Shown: positions 24,182 through 33,240 of the stretch, piece by piece | Layout: each line of letters begins with the position of its first letter | Position numbering within the stretch: the stretch's first letter is position 1 | DNA from: CAYSRC01 sp964433495 | GTDB taxonomy: Bacteria; Bacillota; Clostridia; Oscillospirales; Ruminococcaceae | Reading direction: 5' to 3' | Length of the DNA stretch: 64,000 bases | NCBI GenBank assembly: GCA_964433495.1 | Contig: CAYSRC010000006.1 | Span: 1-64,000 of the forward strand | The notes under the pieces: model-generated | Told to the model about the DNA's origin: nothing | The model's input: the letters and a program-made list of their open reading frames with translations, nothing else | The model's database searches: none | Translations under genes and position numbers: made by a program

Positions 24182-25882
24182 TCACCGAAAGGCGACTATC
24201 CTCACCGTCCTGCCGTCGAGCCGCGCGCTCATGAGGCGGGACGACACAAGCTCGCTCACGTCGACATAGCCCCCGCCCGCCTCGGCGAAGACGGTATGGC
24301 CGGCGTCCTCGGGCAGCTCCTGCAAAATCGGGGCGCTCGAGGTCACGCCGTCAAGGGTGAAGCCGACCCCCTCGTCCGTGAGCGACACCTCGCCGCCGAG
24401 GGCATCCGCCGCCGCGCACAGACGCTCAAACGAGAGATAGCGGTTGTCGCGCGCGCACGCCCCCGCAAAGGGCAGCGTCCTGCCGTTCACCTCGACGCGA
24501 AGGCCCTGCGTCCGTTCGGGGAGAGCCAGCAGCTCCTCCCCCATAATCAGCCCCGCCCTGTACACGTCGCGGTCGAGGATGTCGAACTGCTCGGGGCCGT
24601 AGTTCCAATACTCGCACGTCTCGATCGTCATCGACAGCACGTCGTACACGTTGCGCATATAGTTGGACAGATAGCCCCCGAAGTGGTCGATCGACTCGAC
24701 GCCCCTGTCCTCGAACCCGAACTCGTCGAGCAGCCGCTGCGCGATGCGGCCGTAGCGCTCGATGTGGTCGAGACTGTGGTTGTCGACCCAATACAGTTCT
24801 TCGCCGAACTTGTGAAAGTCGGCGAACATCTCGAACGGGATGCTCTCGCCCATGGCAATCAGCGCCTGCGTCTCGGGCTCGCTTGCCGCCTCGAACCCGC
24901 AGAAATACCGCATACACCGCCAGGTGATCCCGTTCTCCTTCATCGGGTCCCAATTGTAGGGGAAGTTTCGGTTGAGGTCGACCCCGTTCGCGTTCGCCTT
25001 GTACGCGCCGGGCCAGGTCACCCCCTGCCTGTCGTAGCTCGCGACGGGAAGGGTGCTCGCCGAAAAGCCGTTCTGCGCAATGTTGACGCCGTCGGGGTTT
25101 ATCTGCGGGACTATGTAGAAGGTCACGTTGTCGAGCAGCTCGCGGTAGGAGATACAGCCGTCAAGCTGCTCATCCGCGCGGTAGCCCATGGCGTACCTGT
25201 CCGCCATATGCATGAGGATGTTGGTGGTCACGTGCTCGCCCGCGTGGATTGCCGCGCTGTAGAAGATCACCCGCTCGCCCCTGCCGAGGGTGAGGGCGGG
25301 GATCGCGCGGCCCTCCACCGTCTCGCCCACCGTGTAGGCGGTGATGAGCTCGGGGTAGGTCCGCTCGAGCGCCTCGACGTCATGGATCAGCCTGTCGTAG
25401 CCGTAGTCGCTGTACGGGTCGACGACGGGGTCGGGCACCTCGGCGTGTTCCTCGCGCGGAAACAGTGGCTCGCCCAAAAGGCCCTCTATCTCCGCCCTCG
25501 TCCCGTGCTGGAGCGACGCGTCGGTGTCGCTCACCGACACGAGCCCGCCGTAGATTCGGACGTCGAACGAAAAGCGCTCGCGCAGCGCGGACGCGGGGAG
25601 ATACTCGGCGCCGTCGATCACTACGGCGGCGCACTCGAGGGCCCCTTCGCCCTGCGCGTTCGCCATCCCCTCGAGCGCCTCGAGGGGGATCATCAGCTCA
25701 CCGTCCTCGACGACACAGGGGGGCCCTTTTTCCGTTTCGCCGCTCTCGCGGTAAAAAAGAGAGCGGCCGAGTGAAAACACCGCGAGCCCCGGCTGCTCTT
25801 CCGCAGGGGCCGCCGAGCAGCCGCACATCGACAGCAGGGCGGCCGCAGCGAGCACAAGGGCCGTCCGTTTCAACATCCTCAT
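24182..25882 (-). CDS. M14-family zinc carboxypeptidase lipoprotein with flanking copper-amine-oxidase-N-like domains
   Basis: This secreted lipoprotein of about 566 residues has a signal peptide ending MCGC. The central M14 domain carries the zinc motif HAGE, a later ligand region DFHKFG and a catalytic Glu in SMTIETCEYW. It should trim peptides, possibly peptidoglycan stems, outside the cell. Before it lies a segment with MIPLEALEGMANA and GAEYLPASALRE, and after it LSFERLCAAADALGG. Both resemble the small copper-amine-oxidase N-terminal domain common in clostridial surface proteins. The start is uncertain: ATG at 25882 or 25876, or a GTG slightly upstream after AAGGA. Confidence 0.85.
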   Translation of the reverse strand: MRMLKRTALVLAAAALLSMCGCSAAPAEEQPGLAVFSLGRSLFYRESGETEKGPPCVVEDGELMIPLEALEGMANAQGEGALECAAVVIDGAEYLPASALRERFSFDVRIYGGLVSVSDTDASLQHGTRAEIEGLLGEPLFPREEHAEVPDPVVDPYSDYGYDRLIHDVEALERTYPELITAYTVGETVEGRAIPALTLGRGERVIFYSAAIHAGEHVTTNILMHMADRYAMGYRADEQLDGCISYRELLDNVTFYIVPQINPDGVNIAQNGFSASTLPVASYDRQGVTWPGAYKANANGVDLNRNFPYNWDPMKENGITWRCMRYFCGFEAASEPETQALIAMGESIPFEMFADFHKFGEELYWVDNHSLDHIERYGRIAQRLLDEFGFEDRGVESIDHFGGYLSNYMRNVYDVLSMTIETCEYWNYGPEQFDILDRDVYRAGLIMGEELLALPERTQGLRVEVNGRTLPFAGACARDNRYLSFERLCAAADALGGEVSLTDEGVGFTLDGVTSSAPILQELPEDAGHTVFAEAGGGYVDVSELVSSRLMSARLDGRTVRIVAFR

Positions 25883-26017
25883 CCCCGACACCACGTCCTT
25901 AAAAAGTGTACACTGCATGTATAAATCCGAACGATTTCCGCCGCGTGTTGATTTCACGCGCATTTTATTTTATTATTATTGTGATACAAAAGTCAACAGG
26001 AAGAGGGGGAATATGCC

Positions 26018-26728
26018 ATGATAGGGACGCTTGTCAACACCGCGACCGTCGCGGCGGGCGGCGGCATCGGGCTTCTCGTCAGCAAGCGCATGAAGGGGGA
26101 GCTCGCCGACGGCTGCCTCAAGGCGATGGGGGCGGCGACGATGTTCATCGGCCTCGGCGGCGCGCTCGAGTCGATGCTGCGCGTCGACACCGACGGGCAG
26201 GTGACGTGCAGCGGGAGCCTGCTGCTGCTCGTCAGCCTCGCGCTGGGGGCGGCGGCGGGCGAGCTGCTGCGCATAAGCGACCGGGTCGACAGCTTAAGCG
26301 GCGTGCTCGAACGGAAGCTGGGGCTCAAGGGCTTCGCAAAGGGCTTTGTCGAGGCGTCGGTGCTGATCTGCGCGGGTGCGATGACGATTGTCGGGGCGTT
26401 TAACGACGGGCTGTACGGCGACAGCTCGGTGCTCGTCGTCAAGAGCGTGATGGATTTTGTGAGCGCGGTGCTGCTCTCGTCGACGCTCGGCGTCGGTGTG
26501 ATGTGCTCGAGCCTGTTTGTGCTGCTCTACCAGGGGGCGCTCACGCTGTGCGCGGGGCTGCTGCAGCCCGTCATGACCGAGGCGGTGATGGCCGCCGTCG
26601 GCATGACCGGCTACGCGATCGTCGCGGTCATCGGCCTCAACCTCATGGGCGCGTGCAAAATTAAGACCGCAAACCTCGTGCCCGCGCTGCTGTTCGCGGC
26701 CGCGATACGGGCGCTCGGCTGGCTGTGA
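26018..26728 (+). CDS. DUF554-family membrane protein
   Basis: This 236-residue protein has about seven hydrophobic helices. Segments such as GTLVNTATVAAGGGIGLL, GAMTIVGAFNDGL and DSSVLVVKSVMDFVSAVLL are characteristic of the YdfK/YqgA DUF554 family, a presumed transporter or channel without known substrate. GAGGGGG lies 10 nt before the ATG. It is transcribed divergently from the carboxypeptidase across a short AT-rich region. Confidence 0.9.
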   Translation: MIGTLVNTATVAAGGGIGLLVSKRMKGELADGCLKAMGAATMFIGLGGALESMLRVDTDGQVTCSGSLLLLVSLALGAAAGELLRISDRVDSLSGVLERKLGLKGFAKGFVEASVLICAGAMTIVGAFNDGLYGDSSVLVVKSVMDFVSAVLLSSTLGVGVMCSSLFVLLYQGALTLCAGLLQPVMTEAVMAAVGMTGYAIVAVIGLNLMGACKIKTANLVPALLFAAAIRALGWL

Positions 26729-26875
26729 GGCCGCGCGGACGGCCCTGCTTCGGCCCGCGGAACGCCTCTCCCCGTCTTATCGGGCGGGCTCTTTTGAACG
26801 GCAGGTTGCAAAACCGCGCAACATATTGTATCTTTTATATAGTACAGATTTAAAAGCGGTACATAAGGAGGAGCT

Positions 26876-27691
26876 ATGGCACAGACAAAGAAAAAAGGGA
26901 CGAAGCTCAGCGACGCCGACAAGCAGTCGGTCAAGGAGCGCATCGCGACAAGCGAGAAGAACGCCGCCGAGATGGGCAGAACGGTGGTCGCCGCCGAGCC
27001 CGCCCCCAAAAAGAGCACCGCCGGGCTCAGGGCCGGCTCGGTCATCCTGTGGGTCGCGGGTCTCGCACTTGAGATCGTCGCGATTCTCGTGCTCAAGGGG
27101 ACCGTCGACGTCACCGAGATCTTTAAAAACGACAGCGCAAACCTCAAGATGTACACGATGATCGGCGCGCTCGTGCTCGACCTTGTCGCGGTCATCATCG
27201 GCTCGCAGCTCTGGAAAAAGGCCAACCGCATCAACCCCGCCTCCGAGAAAAACAAGCTCGCCTTCTGGTTTTGGAACAACATGGGCGTGGTGGCGTCGGT
27301 CATCTGCTTCGCGCCCGTCATCATCCTACTGCTGACCGACAAGGATCTCGACAAAAAGAGCAAAACCGTTGCCACCGTCGTCGCAGTCATCGCCCTGCTG
27401 ATTGCGGGCGTAGCGTCATACGACTTTGACCCCGTCTCGCAGGAGGACATGCAGCGCGCCGCCGAGGCCGCCGAAGTCTACAACGACGGCGTGGTCTACT
27501 ACACCGAATACGGCGCAAAATATCACTATTTTGCCGACTGCCAGCACATAAGGACGTCAATTGAAAACGACAATGTCTACAAGGGCACCGTCGAGGAGGC
27601 GTGGGAGAGCGGCTATCAAGAGCTGTGCAAAACCTGCGCGCGCCGCGCGGGGCAGCCCGACGACGCGCTCGAAATCCACGACGCCGCCTGA
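26876..27691 (+). CDS. Membrane protein with C-terminal Cys/His domain, unknown function
   Basis: This 271-residue protein has a Lys-rich cytoplasmic start and four hydrophobic helices (about 52-73, 90-110, 130-150 and 160-180). A soluble tail carries YYTEYGAKYHYFADCQHI (about 209-226) and GYQELCKTCAR (about 247-257). The tail follows a Y-x-x-x-G-x-x-Y-H...C...C-x-x-C pattern seen in small metal-binding (Ada-like) hairpin domains. Its function is unknown. AAGGAGG lies 6 nt before the ATG and a hairpin ends the unit, so it is probably monocistronic. Confidence 0.75.
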   Translation: MAQTKKKGTKLSDADKQSVKERIATSEKNAAEMGRTVVAAEPAPKKSTAGLRAGSVILWVAGLALEIVAILVLKGTVDVTEIFKNDSANLKMYTMIGALVLDLVAVIIGSQLWKKANRINPASEKNKLAFWFWNNMGVVASVICFAPVIILLLTDKDLDKKSKTVATVVAVIALLIAGVASYDFDPVSQEDMQRAAEAAEVYNDGVVYYTEYGAKYHYFADCQHIRTSIENDNVYKGTVEEAWESGYQELCKTCARRAGQPDDALEIHDAA

Positions 27692-27716
27692 CGCACAAGC
27701 CGCCATTGTTTTTAAG

Positions 27717-27745
27717 GAGCCCCCTGCCGCACTGCGAGGGGGCTC
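27717..27745 (+). terminator. Hairpin after the Cys/His membrane protein gene
   Basis: GAGCCCCCT (27717-27725) pairs with AGGGGGCTC (27737-27745), followed by a weak TTGT tail. The rest of 27746-28000 is GC-rich and shows nothing recognisable. Confidence 0.6.
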
Positions 27746-28023
27746 TTGTCCAAAGCGTAAGGACAAAAGCGGCCCCCGCACATCTGCGGGCCCGATCCGA
27801 CGGTCGCCCCGGGCCGCTGCCGCAGCCCGCAAAGGGGGTGCGTCCTGCGGCCGCCGCCCTGTCCCGCAAATAGGCGGCGCAGCGCCCCGATTTTGAGGGC
27901 GGTTCCCGTTCGGCGGCCCCTCGCGGGCCCGGCAGGGGTCGACCGCGCGCCGCGGCGCCTTTGTGCTTTTTGTTCTTTTAAGACAGCTTAAGCCGACAAA
28001 CATAAAAAACGGAGGATCACAAC

Positions 28024-29175
28024 ATGCTGCTTGTCAAAAACGGAACTGTTTGGGATGTCGTCGCGCGCAAGGCAAAGGTTCGCGACATCCTCATAGAGGA
28101 CGGCAAAATCAAAAAGACGGCCAAGGACATCAAGCCCAAGGACGGCTGCAAGATCATCGACGCCGAGGGGCTCAACGTCTATCCCGGCTTTGTGGAGGCG
28201 CACTGCCACACGGGCCTGCACGGCAGCGGCATCGGCTTTGAGGGGGCCGACTACAACGAGATGACCGACATCATCACGCCGCAGATGCGCGCCGTCGACG
28301 GCATCAACCCCTTTGACCCGACGCTTGCCGAGGCGATGCGCGCGGGCGTGACCGCCGTGTGCACCGGCCCCGGCTCGTCCAACGTGCTGGGCGGGCAGTT
28401 CTGTGTCATCAAGACGGTCGGCAAGCGGGTGGACGACATGGTCGTCGAGCCCTATGCCGCGATGAAGTGCGCCTTCGGTGAAAACCCCAAGCGCTGCTAC
28501 CGCGAAAAAAACAACTCGTCCCGCATGGCGACCGCGGCCAAGCTGCGCGAGATGCTCGCCAAGGCGGCCGAGTACGACCGCAAAAAGCGCGCCGCCGAGG
28601 GCGACCCCGACAAGGCGCCCGCCTTTGACCAAAAGCTAGAGGCGCTGCTGCCCGTCGTCCGCGGTGAAAAGCCCCTTAAGGCGCATGCGCACCAGGCAAA
28701 CGACATCTTCACCGCCATCCGCATCGCGCGCGAGTTCGGCGTGAAGATCACCCTCGAGCACGTCACCGAGGGGCATCTCATCGCCGACGAGCTCGCGGGC
28801 GAAAACCTCCCCTTAGCCGTGGGGCCCTCCCTCACCCACGCGAGCAAGTTTGAGCTTCAGAACAAGACCTTCAAGACCCCCGGCATCCTCGCGGCCAAGG
28901 GCTGTCACGTGTCGATCATCACCGACGCGCCCGTCATTCCGCAGAGCTATCTGCCGCTGTGCGCCTCGCTCGCGATGAAGTCGGGCATGGACGAGTTTGA
29001 CGCGCTGCGCGCCATCACCATCAACCCCGCCGAGCACGCGGGCGTCGGCGACCGCGTCGGCTCGATCGAGCCCGGCAAGGATGCCGACCTCGTCATTATG
29101 CAGGGCCCCTGGCACGAGGTCGCGTCGACGGTGAAGTTCGTTGTCGTCGACGGAAAGGTCGAGTACAAGGGCTGA
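28024..29175 (+). CDS. Metal-dependent amidohydrolase (imidazolonepropionase/COG1228-like)
   Basis: This 383-residue enzyme should hydrolyse an amide or ring C-N bond. It has the metal motif VEAHCHTG (HxH, near residues 60-62), KAHAHQ (about 221-224), LEHVTEGH (about 246-253) and a catalytic Asp in SIITDAP. The closing GKDADLVIMQGPW is the usual beta-sandwich end of amidohydrolases. GGAGG lies 10 nt before the ATG. It stands alone between two terminators, so neighbours give no clue to its substrate. Confidence 0.85.
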   Translation: MLLVKNGTVWDVVARKAKVRDILIEDGKIKKTAKDIKPKDGCKIIDAEGLNVYPGFVEAHCHTGLHGSGIGFEGADYNEMTDIITPQMRAVDGINPFDPTLAEAMRAGVTAVCTGPGSSNVLGGQFCVIKTVGKRVDDMVVEPYAAMKCAFGENPKRCYREKNNSSRMATAAKLREMLAKAAEYDRKKRAAEGDPDKAPAFDQKLEALLPVVRGEKPLKAHAHQANDIFTAIRIAREFGVKITLEHVTEGHLIADELAGENLPLAVGPSLTHASKFELQNKTFKTPGILAAKGCHVSIITDAPVIPQSYLPLCASLAMKSGMDEFDALRAITINPAEHAGVGDRVGSIEPGKDADLVIMQGPWHEVASTVKFVVVDGKVEYKG

Positions 29176-29300
29176 CGCGGCGAGGCACATTTGCGGGGCG
29201 GCGCTTGACGGCGGTCTGCCCCGTCAGGGGCACCGCTTCAACGGGCGGCGGTCCTGAGCAGGCGCTTTAAAAGGCCCCCTGCGATTTAAATGTCATCACA

Positions 29301-29341
29301 AAAGAGCCTGCCGCCCGTGAGTCTCGGGCGGCAGGCTCTTT
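29301..29341 (+). terminator. Terminator after the amidohydrolase
   Basis: AAAGAGCCTGCCGCCCG (29301-29317) is a perfect 17-bp match to CGGGCGGCAGGCTCTTT (29325-29341) around a 7-nt loop. Confidence 0.85.
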
Positions 29342-29556
29342 GTCTATTTTCACGATTCGCGTGAAATCTACAGCAGCCGACGCGGCAGGTCTGCCTGACA
29401 AGCAGGACAAGGCTGCTTTTAAGCGGCCCGCGGGTCTCGCCCCATGTCCTGTGCGGCGCTTTCCCGCGGCGTGTCCTGTTAAGCGCGGGCACACCGCGCT
29501 ATCATTAAGGCACAGAGAGGGCGCTCCGATTTCGCCCCCTCGGAACAGGAGGAAAT

Positions 29557-30111
29557 ATGGACGGAAAGAAAACGGGTGCCTTTTTGCGTGAGCTGCGAAG
29601 CGGGTACGGTGTGACCCAGGAACAGCTCGCCGAGGCAATGGGCGTCACCAACCGCAGCGTGTCCCGGTGGGAGACGGGCAGAAACCTGCCCGATATCGAC
29701 ATCCTCATCAAGCTCGCCGACTACTACGGCGTCGAGATAAGGGAGCTTCTCGACGGCGAGCGAAAAACGGACAACACAGACGAACACAAAAAGGGGACAC
29801 CCCGAGAAGGAGAAGCAGGCATCATGGACAGACAGGAAAAAGAGACATTGCTCAAAACCGCCGAATACGTCGAGGACGACAAGCTGAAGCTCATAAGAAA
29901 GCTGCATAGAATCTTTATCATGGGCGGCGCTGCGTTTGCCGTGTACACGGCGCTTGGGATAGCGGGGGTTTCGGCCTCGGGCGTGGGCGCCGATATCTCC
30001 GACTTTTCACTCGGTCTCGCATTCGGCGCGATCCTGGTCGGCTTGATCTTCACAAGCAGGAACATCGAGAAGATACAAGCCTTCAAGGCGAGGCTGTTCG
30101 GCAAAAGATAG
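29557..30111 (+). CDS. XRE-family regulator with membrane-anchoring C terminus
   Basis: This 184-residue protein starts with a Cro/CI helix-turn-helix (FLRELRSGYGVTQEQLAEAM..VSRWETG..LPDI, residues 8-55). A charged linker follows, then two hydrophobic helices (about 121-142 and 148-168). Such proteins are membrane-tethered DNA-binding regulators; the target is unknown. AGGAGG lies 5 nt before the ATG. It is an isolated gene. Confidence 0.85.
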   Translation: MDGKKTGAFLRELRSGYGVTQEQLAEAMGVTNRSVSRWETGRNLPDIDILIKLADYYGVEIRELLDGERKTDNTDEHKKGTPREGEAGIMDRQEKETLLKTAEYVEDDKLKLIRKLHRIFIMGGAAFAVYTALGIAGVSASGVGADISDFSLGLAFGAILVGLIFTSRNIEKIQAFKARLFGKR

Positions 30112-30185
30112 CAAGTTGCCCCTGGCTTCTGCGGCGCGCGACCCGAGGGATAGGGGCGGACTTTAGGGATTACTGTATCCCAAGC

Positions 30186-30262
30186 CCCCCTTACCGCGCG
30201 TAAATGGAACGACACACGGTACACCCTGCGGGAGTATGCAGGGCGTGTGCAAAGGGGGGAGG
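30186..30262. repeat. Composite intergenic repeat, reverse copy with conserved-loop hairpin
   Basis: AAGCCCCCC on the left and GGGGGG on the right enclose a hairpin CCCTGC-GGGAGTAT-GCAGGG (30224-30243). In reverse complement the segment aligns with 15680-15760, including a shared TCGTTCC block and the AGGGGGGCTTGG end. No gene is present in 30112-30410. Confidence 0.65.
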
Positions 30263-30416
30263 GCCGCAGAGCTGCGGGGGATTGCAGGGCGGCGCCCGCT
30301 GTGCGGCTGTCTGCTTGCGAAGGCCGAAAAGGTTTTTCTCCCCGCAAAAAACGCCTCGCCGAACGCTGTCGGTGAGGCGGCTTCGGGGCCCGGTTCCTGC
30401 GGGCCCGCTTAAACCG

Positions 30417-30460
30417 ATACCCGCGGCAGGCGCTTTGAGACAAGCGCCTGCCGCGGGTAT
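30417..30460. terminator. Long hairpin downstream of the alcohol dehydrogenase
   Basis: ATACCCGCGGCAGGCGCTT (30417-30435) pairs perfectly with AAGCGCCTGCCGCGGGTAT (30442-30460). On the minus strand it is followed by CGGTTT. It probably ends the alcohol dehydrogenase transcript. Confidence 0.7.
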
Positions 30461-30527
30461 TTCGGCAAAAAGCACGGGTTATGTCGGCCCTGTCGGCGGG
30501 CGCGGGGCGTCCGCCGCAAAAGCCTTT

Positions 30528-31751
30528 TTAGAAGTCGACCTCGGTGTCGTAGTAGCAGCACTTGAGGAGGTCTTCCATCTCCTTTTGGCCGGGCTGGCGC
30601 GGGTTGGAGCCGGTGCACGCGTCGCCGATGGCGTTCTTGGCTATCTCGGGCAGCCTCTCGAGGAAGACGTTCTCGGGGACAAAGCCGTTGTCGGTGGGAT
30701 AGCTGTCCGCGCCGTAGTTCTTGATGCAGTGGGGTATGTTGAGCTCGTCGTTCATCTTGCGCAGATACGCGATGAGCGCGGCGACCTTCTCGTCGTCCGA
30801 CGCGCCCTCGTCGCAGATGCCCATGTAGTCGACGATGACGCCGTAGCGCTTTTTGGCGGTCTCGTCCTTGGCGTTGAACGCGATCACCTTGGGCAGGTAC
30901 ATCGCGTTGGCCGCGCCGTGGATTATGTGCGCGCCGCAGTCGGCAAAGGCGGCGCCCGTCTTGTGGGCCATCGAGTGAACGATGCCGAGCAGCGCGTTGG
31001 AGAACGCCATGCCGGCGAGGCACTGCGCGTTGTGCATCCTGTCGCGCGCGGCCATGTCGCCGTTGTAGGAGGGCACGAGATCCTTCATGATCATCTCGAT
31101 GGCATGAATCGCGAGCGGGTCGGTATAGTCGCAGTTGGCGGTGGAGACATACGCCTCGACCGCGTGGGTCATCGCGTCCATGCCGGTGTGCGCGACAAGC
31201 TTCTTGGGCATCGTCTCGGCAAGCTCGGGGTCGACGATCGCGACGTCGGGGGTGATCTCAAAGTCGGCAATCGGATACTTGATGCCCTTGTCATAGTCGG
31301 TTATGATCGAGAACGCGGTGACCTCGGTCGCTGTGCCCGACGTCGAGGAGATGGCGCAGAACTGTGCCTTGCGGCGGAGAGTCGGGATGCCGAAGACCTT
31401 GCACATCTCGGGGAAGGTGATCTCGGGATACTCGTACTTTATCCACATCGCCTTCGCGGCGTCGATGGGGCTGCCGCCGCCCACGGCGACAATCCAGTCG
31501 GGGCCGAACTTGAGCATCGCGTCGGCGCCCTTCATGACGGTCGTCACGCTGGGATCGGGCTCAACGCCCTCGAACAGCTCGACCTGCATACCGGCCTGCT
31601 TGAGGTTGTCGACAATCCTGTCGAGGAAGCCGAACTTTTTCATCGAGCCGCCGCCCACGACCACCATCGCCTTGGCGCCCTTGAAGTTTTTCAGCTCGTC
31701 AATTGCGCCCTTGCCGTGGTAAAGGTCGCGGGGAAGTGTGAAACGTGCCAT
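30528..31751 (-). CDS. Iron-containing alcohol dehydrogenase
   Basis: This 407-residue class III alcohol dehydrogenase should interconvert an alcohol and an aldehyde or ketone with NAD(P)H, often in fermentation. The nucleotide motif VAVGGGSPIDAAKAM (about 89-103), TSGTATEVTAFSII and the metal ligands in GMDAMTHAVEAY, GIVHSMAHKTGA and HIIHGAANA are all present. GGAGG lies 9 nt before the ATG. It resembles BdhA and the AdhE C-terminal domain; which substrate it uses is not clear. Confidence 0.92.
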   Translation of the reverse strand: MARFTLPRDLYHGKGAIDELKNFKGAKAMVVVGGGSMKKFGFLDRIVDNLKQAGMQVELFEGVEPDPSVTTVMKGADAMLKFGPDWIVAVGGGSPIDAAKAMWIKYEYPEITFPEMCKVFGIPTLRRKAQFCAISSTSGTATEVTAFSIITDYDKGIKYPIADFEITPDVAIVDPELAETMPKKLVAHTGMDAMTHAVEAYVSTANCDYTDPLAIHAIEMIMKDLVPSYNGDMAARDRMHNAQCLAGMAFSNALLGIVHSMAHKTGAAFADCGAHIIHGAANAMYLPKVIAFNAKDETAKKRYGVIVDYMGICDEGASDDEKVAALIAYLRKMNDELNIPHCIKNYGADSYPTDNGFVPENVFLERLPEIAKNAIGDACTGSNPRQPGQKEMEDLLKCCYYDTEVDF

Positions 31752-32467
31752 TACAACATACCTCCAAAAATATTTTGACGTTCGGCGTTTTATCCGCCTA
31801 TGTTAATATTTTAACACACCAATTTTTACTCTGTTATGCTTATTCGTTATGACTATATTCGCCAAAATTATATCAACCGTCTTCGAGCGGCGGAACGCGC
31901 GGGCAGCCGCCATGCGCGCTGCCCGCTTTTGCACAAGCCCCGCCCAAATCCGCCGGGCGCCGGGCAGGGTGCTCCGAAGGGCCCGAAGCGCGGCTCGTCC
32001 GCACACCGGCTTTCCCCGGTGAGCGCGGCCGCGGGTGGTGCGGACCAAAGTGACCGCGCTGACGGTTTCTCAGCCGTTCTTTTTTGGCCTTTGTCCCGCC
32101 GGGGGCTTGCGGCACAAAGCGGCTGTGTCGGCGTTTCGCGGCCGTTCTTTTGCTCTTTGTCCCGCCGGGCTCTTGCGGCGAAGCCGCCCGACCTGCTCGG
32201 AACGCAGGCGCAGGGAAGTACGCCTGACGGTATGCCGTCATCGGGTTTTCCGTTCGATTTGCGGCTTCTCGCCGGCGGCACGAATAAGCGGCGGTTTTCA
32301 CATACCGAGGCGGACTGTCCCGCTGTGAAGGCGGGCTTATTCCGACAAGCGCCCACCTGCCTTTAATCACACGGCAGCATCCTCCTTTTGCCGCCGTGAA
32401 CCAAAAAACAGCGGCCTAAGCCCTAAAAGCCGCTGCGACAAAAGCGTCTTTTAAATTTGAGAAATCG
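31752..32467. other. Long intergenic region with a direct repeat
   Basis: About 720 bp without a credible gene. It contains two imperfect copies of a 52-56 bp unit (32065-32120 and 32133-32184; shared core CTTTGTCCCGCCGGG with TTGCGGC). The left end includes the AT-rich promoter area of the alcohol dehydrogenase. Confidence 0.6.
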
Positions 32468-32510
32468 GTCGGCCCCGCGGCTTTTTTATTTCCGCCGCAG
32501 GGCCGACCGC
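32468..32510 (-). terminator. Hairpin after the ABC permease gene
   Basis: GGTCGGCCC plus CGCGGC pair with GCCGC plus GGGCCGACC around a T-rich loop. It lies 11 nt beyond the permease stop. No clear T-run follows on the minus strand. Confidence 0.6.
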
Positions 32511-32520
32511 TTCATTTGCA

Positions 32521-33237
32521 CTATCGGGTCTCGATCTTTTTCAGCAGTACGGCGCACAGCAGGGCTGCGGCAAGAAAGATAGCAAGCATAGGCCAAATAT
32601 TGTGCCATGTAAGCTCACCCTCTGTCATGAGCGCGTATCCCCACGATGCGGGGAAGAGTTTTCCGGCCGTCGCAAACGCCCCGGGAAGCATATCGCTCGG
32701 GAACATGACCCCCGAGAGCACGGTGGAGGGAAGAAACAGCAGGATAGAAAACATCGACGTGTTCGCCGCGTTTTTTGAGGCAAGCCCGATCACGTCGGCC
32801 ATGCCGAGCGATGCGGCAATCAGGACAATCAGCCCGGCAAAATATGTCCCCGGATGCGCCGGGAGCTTTGCGTCAAAGGCGACCGGCGCAAGGAGATAAA
32901 GGATGAAACTCATGATGAGCAGATGAACAAACGCCGAAAGATTTGTCAAAAACAATCCTGATGACAGCGGCACGCCGTTCGCCCGATAGACGCTCTTCAC
33001 GTCGCTGCTGTATATCTCCGCAAGCGAGGGAGGCAGCCCGATCAGCGCGCCCATGGTGACGGTAAATACAGACATGGATTGAATCAAGGTTTCACGGCTC
33101 TGCGGCATAACGGATGTAAAAATCCCTCCCATCACCGCGAAAAACAAAAGCGGAACCGCATAGCAGGTGATCAGCATCGTCCTGCTGCGCAGGTCCAGCT
33201 TCCACTGTAATGCAACGCCGTATAAAAATCCGCGCAT
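32521..33237 (-). CDS. ABC-2 type transporter permease
   Basis: This 238-residue membrane protein has about six helices and the layout of small ABC-2 exporters. It ends with a cytoplasmic LLKKIETR. It should partner the ATPase encoded 3 nt upstream and export a lipid-like compound, drug or peptide. Base composition here is visibly less GC-rich than in neighbouring genes, as in the whole 32.5-34.9 kb unit. Confidence 0.85.
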   Translation of the reverse strand: MRGFLYGVALQWKLDLRSRTMLITCYAVPLLFFAVMGGIFTSVMPQSRETLIQSMSVFTVTMGALIGLPPSLAEIYSSDVKSVYRANGVPLSSGLFLTNLSAFVHLLIMSFILYLLAPVAFDAKLPAHPGTYFAGLIVLIAASLGMADVIGLASKNAANTSMFSILLFLPSTVLSGVMFPSDMLPGAFATAGKLFPASWGYALMTEGELTWHNIWPMLAIFLAAALLCAVLLKKIETR

Positions 33238-33240
33238 TCT

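Noticed and set aside
30204..31778. Open frame of about 520 codons on the plus strand
   Set aside because: Antisense to the iron alcohol dehydrogenase and its terminator.
31836..32366. Overlapping long frames on both strands in the spacer upstream of the alcohol dehydrogenase
   Set aside because: Pro/Arg/Ala-rich translations with no start signals; the region contains direct repeats instead.
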